Below, piece after piece: positions 11,501 to 23,300 of a stretch of DNA of 64,000 nucleotides. The DNA comes from Manduca sexta. Taxonomy: Eukaryota > Arthropoda > Insecta > Lepidoptera > Sphingidae. A model generated the notes under the pieces. The model worked only from the letters and a program-made list of their open reading frames with translations. It was not told the origin of the DNA and did not search any database. The number at the start of each line of letters is the position of its first letter. The first letter of the stretch is position 1. Where the stretch lies: NCBI RefSeq assembly GCF_014839805.1, contig NC_051142.1, forward strand, positions 4,588,001 through 4,652,000. The letters are read 5' to 3'. The position numbers were made by a program, and so were the translations under genes.

Positions 11501-14500
11501 TCTAGGTAGCGTCATAGTCAGTATATCTTTGAATAGTAGTTTTTAGTTTAGTTTTATTTTAGACTATCTCCATATATTCATCTGTATGCTTGACTCCGAG
11601 AATTAATCCAAATACTCGATGATTTATTTGTTATTAGTTTGATTTTTTATTTGTTAATGCGTTGAAATCTTTTATTATATCGTCGCCTTTTCCATCACTA
11701 ATTACGGCTACCCTAAAGTTATAATTTTTAGATTAAAAAAATTTAAAAAGTTAATTAATTAAAATAAATCCTTGCTTTTTTTAGAAAAAAATATAAAAAG
11801 TTACTTATAGCTGCTTCTAAACTCTCCTACTTCTTAGATATTTGATCTTACTAAATATCAGTTATCCGGGACGTCATAAGTCATTAATTGCATATTGTGA
11901 AAACACATTTAATATTCTATCATAGGGAAATTTCTCAATACATTTATGTAAAACTGGCGTAGTCGTTGTCGTCATAAATGTTACCTAAGGCATTCGTGCT
12001 ATATTCCGTGTTGCAAATAATATGCATTTAAATGATATAATACTCTCGGATATTCGTAGTAGAAGTTAAGAAACTCTAATTACTTTTTAATTTAATGTTT
12101 CTATAGCTGTTTCCTAATGATTACATCATTTATTTGGTATGATTCCAATCGCGTATTAAATAAAAGATTCATTGATATTATGATTACCTAATGTTGACTA
12201 TTGATATTAAGTATGGTTTATTTTCAGAGGTTAAACCATGAATTCAGAATTTTATATAAACAAAAATTTTATTCTAATGTCTATGGCACAGCCGCAAGAA
12301 CACAAAAAACTAATACGAGGGGATTCTTTGATTGATTGTTTAATAAATTAAACTACATATAAGTATCTTGATATTAACTGTACTTTTTCTAACATTTTAT
12401 GTTACTTGAATCATATGGTTGGCATTATAGGTGCAAACCAAGCGTGAACTGAGGCCACAATTATAATGCATCGATGTAATTAATGTTTCCTGTGGGGATG
12501 ATTTAACGTTATTAGTTCATGTTGTTTTAACTAATGCAGAATTAAACTTTACGTTCTGGTAAATAGTAGGAATTTGTACAACTTTGCTTACGCATTTATA
12601 ATCGATGATATGAAAGCGTTAAAGTTGTTGTTAAAATTATCTGTTTCATACCGATTTGTTCAACACACTATCCTTAAGTACTTAATTCGGTTTAGACTCT
12701 ATTAAATATATCTAATATGTAGTTATAATTGCACGGAGAATTTTAATGTGTAACATGTGGCGAAAAGATCGATAGATATTTTGGTTGGTAGAGCCTAGAC
12801 TTATTTCTACAGTAAATAAGATTAACAAATATACCTCTTCCAATTCCTCTAAGGCAAGAAGAACCATCTTTATGTATGAAAAAGTGTCTAAACGTTACGA
12901 TCGCATACGGTAGTAAGTGGGTCAATTTTAAAAATAGCGTCAAAAGTGATTTTAAAGTAAAAAGTATCTATATTATATAAAATGTGATTTTTATATAATA
13001 TAGATATTAATATTATATAAAATTATAATTTGCATACTGACTGTGGTATATTAAAATTAAAATTTGGAATAACTAGTCCATAAACTAAAATTACTTCTAA
13101 TATAGCAGACCCATTGTTATGCTTTTTAAACGGAGCCCTATACTCTGCTCATAGTTATGTTTTTTATAATTCTCAGACACCTGGTCAATGCTCATGGCAC
13201 TTGGCAGTTTGCCATGATTATTTCATTGCAAAATCACTATATTGTGTATTTATTATAATCTAAAACGTAGATATTATAAAAAAAATAACATTTGTATTTA
13301 TTTTCTCATTTTCATTTCGGAATTTTGAGTCGACTTAAGTATGTTTTTTATGTCCAAAAACTTACATAAATTATGACAAAAGAAAATAAAACTGAACCGA
13401 TTAGATATTACAAACATAATGTATGAAAAGGTCTGCGTAAAAAATATTTTTATCAATAAAACTTACGATCAACCACTCATCGATAACGATTTCTATTTGT
13501 AAACAATGACGCTTTGTTCATCATTATCATTAACATAAATGTGCGAATTGTAGAGTAGTTTATACCTATATACTTACTAAGAAACTTTTCGATCTTTATG
13601 CAATAGGTACGTATGTGTACTACATGGCGGGTTATGACAGTTTATTATATGTGCACCTTACGCCATTCGAAGTACCTATGCTTTTAAAATAAATTTGGCC
13701 AAATCATTCTATTTTTTATTTCTTGACTTTTTAAGTCATTTTTAAAATAATACATCAATATAATTTTAGACCAAATTAAAGACGTGCTGAATTTTAACGA
13801 GTTTTTAAGTTGTTTATCAATTAAATCAAAGTTCATCAGTCTGTAGGTCAGCATTACCAAACTCGTTTATTGGTCACGGCCATCGTACGTTCATTGACAA
13901 ATCAAATATCTCTAGGCTCCACATTCATCTTAATTGAAAGTGTTTAGAACCAAATTATGGCTGAAATATATTATATCCGTATAACATATAAAACAATCGT
14001 ATAATAATAAAATATTCCATGGTATGAAAAAATTATAATATAATATTTTTTAACTAAGATACTTAAGATTTTTTTAAATCCTGTTTGTTCTTACATAGAT
14101 GTAAGTTATTTTACGGCATTTATAAAGTATTATGATATAGTACGAGTAGCGACCTCTTCCAAATGGCCTTAGGAAGGTATGGTTTTATAATACCCTTCAT
14201 TTTGTTGTATATTGACAAAGAATTTTATAAAACGTATTTTCTTATACCTATTTGTAAAGGACGGTAAATATAATCTCTACAACAAAGAAATATATTAGTT
14301 TCGATGTTGAAGTGTTGAAATTAAAAATAAAATGTAAAGAAGTTATTATGAAAAATATACGAGTCATTTATAATTATATACGTTTATTTATTTTATGTAG
14401 AGCGAACTCTACATGACTCAACTACTGTGGTTGTGCAAGTTTACACACATATTGTACTGGGAATGTATATAAAATTATTTATTGTGTTAAATCTCAACCA

Positions 14501-15140
14501 AATAGCGTTATGTTCCAAGTAATAATAGGTCAAGCAGCTGTTTGAGAAATAAGGGGTTGCGGGTTCGATAACCGTCACCGGAAAAATGTTCGAGCAGTCC
14601 CATTTGCGGAAGCTGTAGTTTATTGTCATTATAAATTATAGCAGTTACTCTAAAGGTAGGTCAAGGACTTTACAATACATAATACTGTCCTTTATCGTTT
14701 ATTTAATTATTACAATTAAATAAATACATCCTCATTTTAATCTGATAGATGATCTAGTTTTGTTTAAAGTTCACCTACTGTCTTGTTATTTTATCAAAAC
14801 AACGCAATATCGATGATAAGATTAAAAACAAACCTGTTGTTCGTGTATCTGCGAAGTAATTATAGTGTTTAGAATACTATTAGCTTTGCGAATGCAATTA
14901 GGTTTTTGGTATAGGTCAATAAAATATTACTCATGCATTTTTTGTACGATACCCAGTTATTAGATTTAATTTGTGTTATATGAGTTAAAAGGCGAATATT
15001 AATTAATGATAAAGATTGTAGGAGCTGCTTAACATTTAAATTTGCGTTGCAAATGTGATTAATTACTTTTATTGCTCGCGAATTGTGATGATACTGTGTT
15101 TTGAAATATAATTAACAAATTTGTGATTATGTAGACGTAC
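8568..15140. other. Long intron of the distal LRRC20 isoform / proximal promoter region
   Basis: About 6.6 kb of AT-rich DNA between the two first exons. The stretch just above 8567 should hold the promoter and 5' UTR of the proximal form. I recognised no other exon. A 17-bp-arm hairpin lies at 12966-13005. A short tRNA-box-B-like segment occurs near 14570, but it is too weak to call a SINE. Confidence 0.4.
12966..13005. repeat. AT-rich inverted repeat (hairpin)
   Basis: ATCTATATTATATAAAA at 12966-12982 is repeated as its reverse complement at 12989-13005 with a 6-base spacer. A shorter relative, ATATTATATAAAAT, follows directly after 13008. It could be a cruciform-prone or decayed transposon-end sequence. 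No target duplication was found. Confidence 0.5.
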
Positions 15141-15303
15141 CGAGTTGACTGTTCTCTTGCGCGTCTTCACAGCGTCCCACGACCCTGATAATGGCCCGGC
15201 CAGCCAACCGCGCGCAGATCATCATCGCCGGCGCCCGAGGATCATGCTCCTCGGCCTCAGCCGGCAGGCGCGCACCACCATCGTATTCCGCAGGGGGCCT
15301 CAT
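15141..15303 (-). CDS. LRRC20: Distal alternative first coding exon of the LRRC20-like gene
   Basis: A GC-rich open exon on the minus strand starts with ATG at 15301-15303 and ends at a GTACGTC donor after 54 codons plus one base. That is the same phase 1 exit as the proximal first exon at 8504. Its last part, IIRVVGRCEDAQENSQL, is clearly related to TRVILRCEDAQETQVL of the proximal exon. Spliced to 8060 it reads on as DLSECQL and gives a 213-residue isoform, 33 residues longer at the N-terminus. The extra segment is acidic and alanine- and proline-rich, with an internal MM that could also start translation. The splice over about 7 kb is inferred and has no transcript support here. Confidence 0.7.
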
Positions 15304-15620
15304 CACTGCACTTGATTATCAATAGTCACTGCACAACTCCTCAGTCCTAGAGGTCACTGCTAACAATAATCTTTCACGGGAAAGAATCGCGTATCATCTG
15401 CCACCGCAGCTAAACGCAATGCGCCTGGGTCCACGGCAGCACTCTGGTAAAATTCGAGCGCCGCGTCCGCAGCCAGCCTTTATATCGTTGGCACAACAAA
15501 GAAGCGTGGTGAGCGAGCGGGGCGGCAACAACAACAATTGTCCGTCTCGCTCGCACTGTCTGCTGCGCAGTTGACGCAAGTTGGCCGCCAGCGGAAACAC
15601 GCGGAAAATATTGTTGGATA
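15304..15620 (-). promoter_or_regulatory. Probable 5' UTR and promoter of the distal LRRC20 isoform
   Basis: Base composition changes sharply to GC- and CpG-rich from about 15160 to 15600, upstream of the distal first exon on the minus strand. It returns to AT-rich beyond that. No conserved reading frame was seen in it, so untranslated leader plus promoter is the simplest reading. The start site cannot be placed. Confidence 0.4.
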
Positions 15621-18600
15621 TAAAGACAGACCAGTCATGGATCCTGTCGCAAACTAATTAATAACTTCCATGATACAATAAACAATTCAGATATTCCGTT
15701 TTTGCTTGACTGCCTATGTGGTGGCCTTATGATTCAGATGGGCATTGTGATGTTCGGAAGTTCGTTATCAGACTGGCTTTGTTCGTCTTTACATACTTAA
15801 TTGCCAGTTGAATACATGTGTATTGAACAGCAATCAGCTGAATGTGAAAGGCTTGGTCGGATAGTTGGCGGTCGAGCACGATTTTCCAGCCTAATTCACA
15901 ATGTGCCATCACAATTCGCACATGTTGTAACGTAATGCGGGCATTTGTAACACAAAGCCGGCATTATTAGTTAAAATAGTTATTTTGTGATGTAACTACG
16001 ACCTTTTGCAAACGTTTTTAATTGTAATCTTGATATCTATAATACTGTTGTTTCATAATGGCCTTGGTACAAAACCGTTAACGGTCGTGATTCAAGAAAC
16101 TAAGAGACATGAAAGTTTAAGATGGATATAATTAATTAGTTACGGAAAGTTCAAGGTTCAGTGGATTTCCTTATGCACAACTGACGGAGTTGTCTTATAC
16201 ACCTAAAATTCTCTACTTGTATTTGTTTACTTGCGAAGTTCTGTATTCATTATTTATATGAGGTAAATAGTATCAGTTAATTCGTAATATTTAATATTCA
16301 AAATTAATTCTTGTCTTAATTTGTAAAAATTCGCCCAATAATAACGTTCGACACTGTTGAAGCTTACTGTAACTGATTTAAACTTAACTTAAAACATGGG
16401 TTTCTCCCAGTAATTAGTCCATATTACGACACACAATTGAAATAACATATACGTAGTTTTTTTACATAACTAAATTGCGTCAATTGGACGTGCGAATGTC
16501 TTGTGTTCAACGCACTAGCCCGCTGTTTTGGCCAAAGAGAGACGCAAATTTTCATCACAAATAACAACCTTGAACGAATGCCAAAACTATATTTCCCGCC
16601 GTGCTCCGATTAATATTTGCACCAAAATGTTTATTTTGAGAAAATAAACAAGGAACTCCAAGATCAATTCGCAATCACTACAAACTATAAACATTGTATA
16701 GCAATAGGATTTGAAAGAATGAAAGGGAAATGTTCTAATTTGTTTCACAGTTCTTGTACAAAAGTATATAAATTCGTGAAAAATAGCATCGTAACAATGT
16801 TTTTTTTACAAACTTTCGGCTATTTACTAGTAAGGAAGTAAATTCAATCATGCGATTGCGATGTTTTGTATAAATAGTAAATGTCTGTTTACAAACATTG
16901 AGACCATAATTATCAGTTCTGTGACCAAATATTATTAGGTAAATTATTGAGAAGTTAAAGAATAATATTTTGTTTTTCTTTTTATTAGGGTGCCATTTTT
17001 GCTGCAACCACTGAAACTAGTTAAACCATATAATTATGGTGTGATGTCCATATATTTGTTAAGGTGAGTACAGACTAGAACGTCTACTACATTTGACGTA
17101 ATGGTTAAGGCGAGTCGCATTAACCTATAACAGTTCACCTCACTCCGCGTCAGCTGTGCTCGGTGGTTTACTTATTAAATTGTTACACAACTACGCTTGT
17201 TGGTTTTTAAAATCAGGTTGTCACAAAACATTAAATGTTGTGTTCGAAGTGCGCGTCGTTAAAATTTAAAAACAACCATGTTCGACATTTTGTTGCAAGT
17301 AAATGCTCGTCTATACTCATCTTTACTGGTCCAACCCTTGCGTGTGCGGAAGTCCAACGTAGTTTTTGTCAGAATCGATACTTAATTTGAATTCTGTAAT
17401 GAATTCAGGATATCTAGTTATTACAGGTGTGACTCTGAGGGTGCGGCTGGCCGTATTATAATCTATGCTTTGAAAATAAAAGTTATAAAAGTTTGAAAGA
17501 CTTTTATATATACATTTCTCAACACAAAAAAATCATGTTACTTATCGAACACTTATGTGCTATTAAATTAATGTTCGCTAATTTTAATTCGGCGGCCTCG
17601 TGTCTACGATTTCCCTCTCGAATCATGACCTGGTTTTGAGAACATCTGCGTATGTTAGGTAATTTATTACTATAACAAACTAGTGTAGAACGGAAAATTT
17701 CTTGTTCACCTACTTTTTCCCCGAATGTGAGTAAATAATTTCCAAACTGATGAAATGACTATGCGTTGCGTTTACAGTTCCCTCCATTCCCTGATTCATA
17801 CAAAGGAACAAAGATTGTAACTCAAAAACAAGTTTATTCAGAGTTAAAAATGGACAATGAAGTAATGAACTTTCTTCAAGATGTTCTTGATGACGAAGAG
17901 CCCTGTTAATTGACCCATTTCTGTTTATACAAATATTCGATCATGATGTGACTGAGTGCAGGTCATTAACCTGTTAGCCAGTTTTGATCTCAAGGTTGCA
18001 GAAATCAAAGACTAGTTTATTGGTATAATTGACTTGAGCAGCTTTATCTCAGCTCCTGTTTTGAGTATTTTATATCACACTAGTAAGAGTAAAATCCGTT
18101 CAGGTTTTAAAAGTAGCTAAAGCCATTCAGAATGTAGCCGCGTATATTGAAAGAATTTTCACTATTAGAGCAATAGTTTTTGATATTACCCCAATATCCA
18201 GTTTTACCTACTCTTCTTAAAGTTAAATTCTACATCGGCGTAAAAATTTTGAAAGCGAGTGGTTCAAACTATCTTATGGTTAAAGTTCGTATATTCTAGG
18301 AAGTTCTGTGTCCAATAATGGTCTATGATCAATGATTTCCACAATTACTGGTCATTCGTTTGCAGTAAACAATGTGATTAATACCACCGGAAGTGTATCA
18401 CATGCGTGTCGCAGGCTGACATTGACCTACAAAGTTTAATTGCTATTAATTTGGAGATTTTTGGTGCAGTAAAGCGATCCAGATTTTTCCATAATTAACA
18501 ACAATCCTCGTTCTACTTTTTGTTAGTTCCTATGTCACACACTTTTCGTTGATATAGGTACCTACACTTTTTACTTTTCCATTTAAATATACGGTTCTAT

Positions 18601-18840
18601 TATGCTAAAAGATATCTCTAAGACAAATTTTCAATGATTATTGAACTTAAGATTCGATGATTAGCTGAAAAAAAAACATGTGTGTGTGTGTAAAAAAATA
18701 TACAAATATATCCACATATAGCTAGGTATACATTAGCAAAATCAATCTCATCTGCCTCCGAATTACAAGTTGCAACAAGATATTTTATAAAAGGTCAAAC
18801 TGTTCGTTAAATAGAAACCGTAATAAAAACATAAGTATAT
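15621..18840. other. Intergenic AT-rich DNA
   Basis: No recognisable exon or RNA gene was found on either strand. The ORFs present are short, AT-rich and without family features. A transcription unit made only of small exons cannot be excluded. Confidence 0.4.
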
Positions 18841-18862
18841 CACTGTGTAAATAGTATCCTCA

Positions 18863-19060
18863 TTGTGGGTAGCGGGTCGATGCGCACGCGCCGCGCCGTG
18901 TTGCATGCGCCACGCGGTCGATGACGCACCAAATTTTCCGCCACGCGGCGCGGCGCGGCGACCGCTGACATTTCGCAGAAGTTTTTTTCACCGTGAAAGT
19001 AGAGGTCGGTCCTTTGTGCTATTTCAGGAAAAGCTGGACACGAGCCAGGTTGCGACTGAA
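18863..19060. promoter_or_regulatory. Isolated CpG-rich patch, possible promoter or first exon
   Basis: A run of about 120 bases dense in GCGC and CGCG, including GGCGCGGCGCGGCG around 18945-18960, stands out from AT-rich flanks. In this window similar composition marks the distal LRRC20 first exon and the coding exons of PDZD8. On the minus strand a 43-codon ORF runs from 18971 down to 18840, but it resembles no family I know. The patch could be an unassigned promoter or a noncoding first exon. Confidence 0.3.
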
Positions 19061-19904
19061 TATTCGACGCAGTTATACATGCGTGTTTTGGTGCTTTGAT
19101 CCTCGTATCCTTTCAAAATAAATTCGTTCGTAATCCATCATGATAAAGCTTAAAATTTGGTAGACATTTTGTGCGTTTACAATTTTTCGTGTCCAGTCCA
19201 TTTTGTTTCTTTGTTTTAATTACTAAGCTAAGGTGAAAATACAGCAAGTATGAAATAAATATAAACTGTTAAAGTTCAATTACAAACAAGTACAGAATAG
19301 AAAATAATGTATACTTAATATAGTTACATATAAAAATAGAAATAGTTACAGAAAATAAATGTTTCCAATTATGTAGATATATAACCCGCCATGTCCGTGA
19401 AATTACGATTTGCAGATGCAAATCTAGGTACGCGAATTACCTACTTAATTATTTTCTGTTACATATTAGTAAATGTAAGGTAGCACGGATGATTGAAATT
19501 GTGAGTCATTTTCCTTTCTTTATCTTTATACTCGAAATTATCGATGCATTTTATTGCATGTAATCTTATTTCACTATAACCATGGGTATTCCCTGATCGT
19601 TATGTGTCGCCATTCTGTACGCAATATCCGATGTAAACAAGTTCTTTTTATAATGTTCTGAGAAATCGAAAATATTTTTTTAATGCGTAAATATAATATT
19701 CTGTAATCCTTCTTAGACAAATGTAAAGACATAGATAAATATTTTTAGTTGTTTAAATATTTATATATTTGATGGTTTGATTGTACTTATAGAAATCTTG
19801 TTATTGTTCTGATTTAGAATAACAGTTTTTTTCGTCTGTTTTTTTTTGTATTACGCAGCATTTGTTTCGACTATTGATTTCTACTAAATGCCTTAATAAT
19901 ATAA

Positions 19905-20197
19905 TAATATCAGCACTGTATTATATACTGTCCCACAGTTGGGCACGGGCCTCCTCTACTACTGGGAGGGATTAGGCCTTAGTTCACCACGCTGGCCTAG
20001 TGCGGATTGGTAGACTTCACACACCCTCGAAAATTCCTATAGAGAGTTTCTCTCGATGTTTTCCTTTACCGTTAAAGCAAGCGATAATTCGCAAAGAATA
20101 CACACATAATTTTTTAGAAAAGTCAGATGTGTATGCCCTTGGGATTTGAACCTTCGGACATTCGTCTTGGCAGTCCGTTTCACAACCAACTAGGCTA
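19905..20197 (-). mobile_element. tRNA-derived SINE (second family) beside the PDZD8 3' end
   Basis: On the minus strand the head reads TAGCCTAGTTGG (box A-like), followed by GGTTCAAATCC at 20142-20152 (box B). The body then contains the complement of GGCCTAGTGCGGATTGG and of CTCCTCTACTACTGGGAGGG, a sequence type common in lepidopteran genomes from my own knowledge. It starts about 135 bases past the PDZD8 stop codon in sense orientation, so it is probably part of that gene's 3' UTR. Confidence 0.7.
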
Positions 20198-20331
20198 AAT
20201 GCCTTACTTAGTTATAATCCTTAAAAATTGTAGATTATTAAATAGGTATCATGACCACTGTAAAGTAACTAATTCTCAAAAGGGGTAGAAAATTAAAAGA
20301 CGTGTTACAATGAACAATGATTGTTATAATA

Positions 20332-23300
20332 TCAAGTGGGCGTGGGTTCGGTCCGCTGCTGGGCTAGTTGTGCGGCGGCGCAGCAGTGCAGCATGAGCGC
20401 CGTGAGGGCGTACGCGCGGCCCTCGCCTCCCGCGTCGCCCGCCGCGCTCGCGTCCTCCGCTGATAACTCCTCGCGCACTGCCAGTAACTGACAACAGGGA
20501 TGTTGATTATCGCTTCATTCTACCGTGCTAAATGGAGACGGCCGTTTTCAATTTAAACTGACCCAGAGGTCGATATCACCCTGGCTATTTGCTGTATAAA
20601 CGAGTTGTTAAAACTCTAACACTGCACAAGACCTCAGATCCATTCTCGCCAACGAGGATCTTGCTGCATTCCCGTCCTCCAGACCCTTCTAATAGTTCTC
20701 ATCCGCGTGCCGACGAAGAACGGTAGCGGATATATAGTTCGTTTCATACCATAATAGTTAATGTTTCCATCCTCTCCCGGTGGCCGCCCTGAGCCGAGAT
20801 TCGTAATAAGTTAATAGGTTGCCCTCAGCATGTTCACTTAATTCAAAGAGTTGCGAGGGCCTATAGCGCTCAACCGAAACTCCGGTGCGTTTGTATAAGG
20901 CGACCATTGTCAGGCTAACAAAGGAATGAAACGTTCAAAAAAAGGTTGATTATAATTACTGGCAGTTATTTTTCATGCCAATATCAGCCTGAGATCAATT
21001 TTAGTTTCTTGAAGGGATATTGATCCCTATACTATCTTAATAGCGTCTTATAATGTTAGATTTATACCGCGTCGCGCTGTCTAGTATCAGATATAGATAG
21101 TAGCTATGCAATTTTGTAGCGACGTTTTATGAACAACGATATTAGAGATACAAATATACGGATTTCTTTTCTCTTAGTAAAAGAGCTGTATCAATCTAAA
21201 TTACCATTTCGTGTATCTGCTGCGCGGAGAGCTTAGCGGCGAGTTCAGGCGCGGAGTCCCTGGCGGCCGCGAGCAGCGCGTCCGGCGGCAGCGCGCTGCG
21301 TAGCGCCGGCGCCAGCATGGCGCTCACGCCGCCCTTCTGCAGCCACGTCGCGCCGCACCCGCCGAACGGGTTGCCCGCCGCCTCCAAAGACTGTTTCCTT
21401 TTCATCACAAGAGCTTATCGTGAAAAATGCTACTGCCCCTTGTTTCGCACGACGCGCGCATATTTTGATTTGTCCAATGATGCCAATTGGTGTTCATCTT
21501 TCCTGAGTTCAGACCAAATTTTGGTAGAATACGGGCGCGACGTTAGTTGCAAAAAAAAATATAAATTAAAGACATGCGTCGAGCATACGTCTATTGCTAG
21601 TTAACAATAAAAGACATCTACCGTGCAACTCAATATTTAATGTACGAAAACTATTCACAAAAAATAATCTTACATTAATAAAGGAGAAATTATGTCAAAT
21701 GTTCAGAATTGTTTTATAAAGTATTTATAAAAAACGAAGCGTTAAAACCTAACGATTTGTCCTGAAAGAGTAATAGGGCAAATTATATTGCATTAGGTAT
21801 TTATTTTTAATGCGGCTTTACAATTTTGAAGGTTCTAAACTTCACGAGTCATATAAGTAATTGGAGGTGAAGTTATTTTATGTTCTGGGGTTTTTGTGGT
21901 CTAAGGCTGTTAGTGTCTTTGGTAAAAATTGTCAGATATTAAAAGGTTTACGCATTCATGTGGTCATTAGGTTGATAAAAAGAAGTTTGTGCTTAAGATA
22001 ATTTTTGTGTAGGAGGTGTGTTACTGGTAGTTTATCTATCGTATCTATTATTGCTTCGATTTAAGATGATATTCGAAAAGTTAACCAAGTTTCTACTTCA
22101 TTAAGAATTGAAAATGACATTGAAGCATGCGTTTAAGATATTTACCTCGTTTTGCTGAGATTTCTTCATGATTTTGATAAATTAAATAAGTTATAAAATG
22201 GTATTTTTGGATCTCATTCCATGAGATCCACGTCATTACTCATTAGGCATTCAGATGTATGTAAGGTAATGTAAACTATTGTAATGTAATTTTAAAAACT
22301 TCTTGAACTCAATATAATCCATCCCATCCATTAATAGGATGAGCAGTCTATGTCAATGGAATCATATAATGTGCGTCTACTTTCTTCTATTTTCTACTTT
22401 AAGTTTTATGGCACCTGAACAAATGACTATGCTAAAAATCTCTCTAAATATTTTATGCTATCGAATAAACTTGGTGCGATTATAAATATGATCGTTTTAC
22501 CATCGAATTGTTCCAATATTAAGAGTATATGTATGGTTTATAATACCTGGGCGTGTGGCTCGGGGAAGGCGGCAGGGACCTCGAGGAGGCACAGGTCCGT
22601 GGCGCCGCCAACGAGTGCGCGGAGCCCGCTCGCCGCAACCCTGCCACCAGAGCGCTCATTGCACCTCCGCCTGATAGTACCATACTTAATTATAATGTAT
22701 ACCCTACCATCATGCCACTATGACCGGGGAATGAAGTTATGGTCGGGGTAATAATCACAAGTAGTTTATAAATTATAGCGTTAAAATAAAACAGATTAGT
22801 GCGGAGTAGAAAGGTCGGTGTGTCGTATTTAGATGAGGATTGGTTTTGTAAAGGGAAAGATGTAAACTTTCAACAGATTGTGGATATTTAAGTATATTGA
22901 ATTTATAACAATTATTGAGGTTGATGAAAAATATGGAAAACATGACATTTTTGCTTTTTTTCAGAGATACTTTAATATTTCGAAAATATTGCTGTAATAA
23001 ATGAATTATTCTCATAAAAAAACAGCGCTGGTACCTAGATAATTATCTTTATAAATCCAAATAGGTAAATTATGACAGACATGTTGCATTAGAAGGTAAT
23101 TTACCATTTATTATAATGAATTCTGAATAATTAATGAGATAATGATGATTGCTGTAAATTTTAATGAGATGTGTCGTATTGCAATTGTTTTTGGAATGGA
23201 TTGAACCAGCATTTGTGGTCCTTGGAAATAATGACAAACAGAGCGTTAAAGGCCGCAAGTTTCTTTACTAGGAAAGAAGAAATGTAACCGAAACATTCAG

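Noticed and set aside
14560..14600. GGGTTCGATAACC box-B-like tRNA piece
   Set aside because: No matching box A at the right distance and no cloverleaf; not called as a tRNA or a SINE.
15394..15600. 68-codon minus-strand ORF upstream of the distal LRRC20 exon
   Set aside because: Arginine- and cysteine-rich with no family similarity; better explained as CpG-rich leader and promoter.
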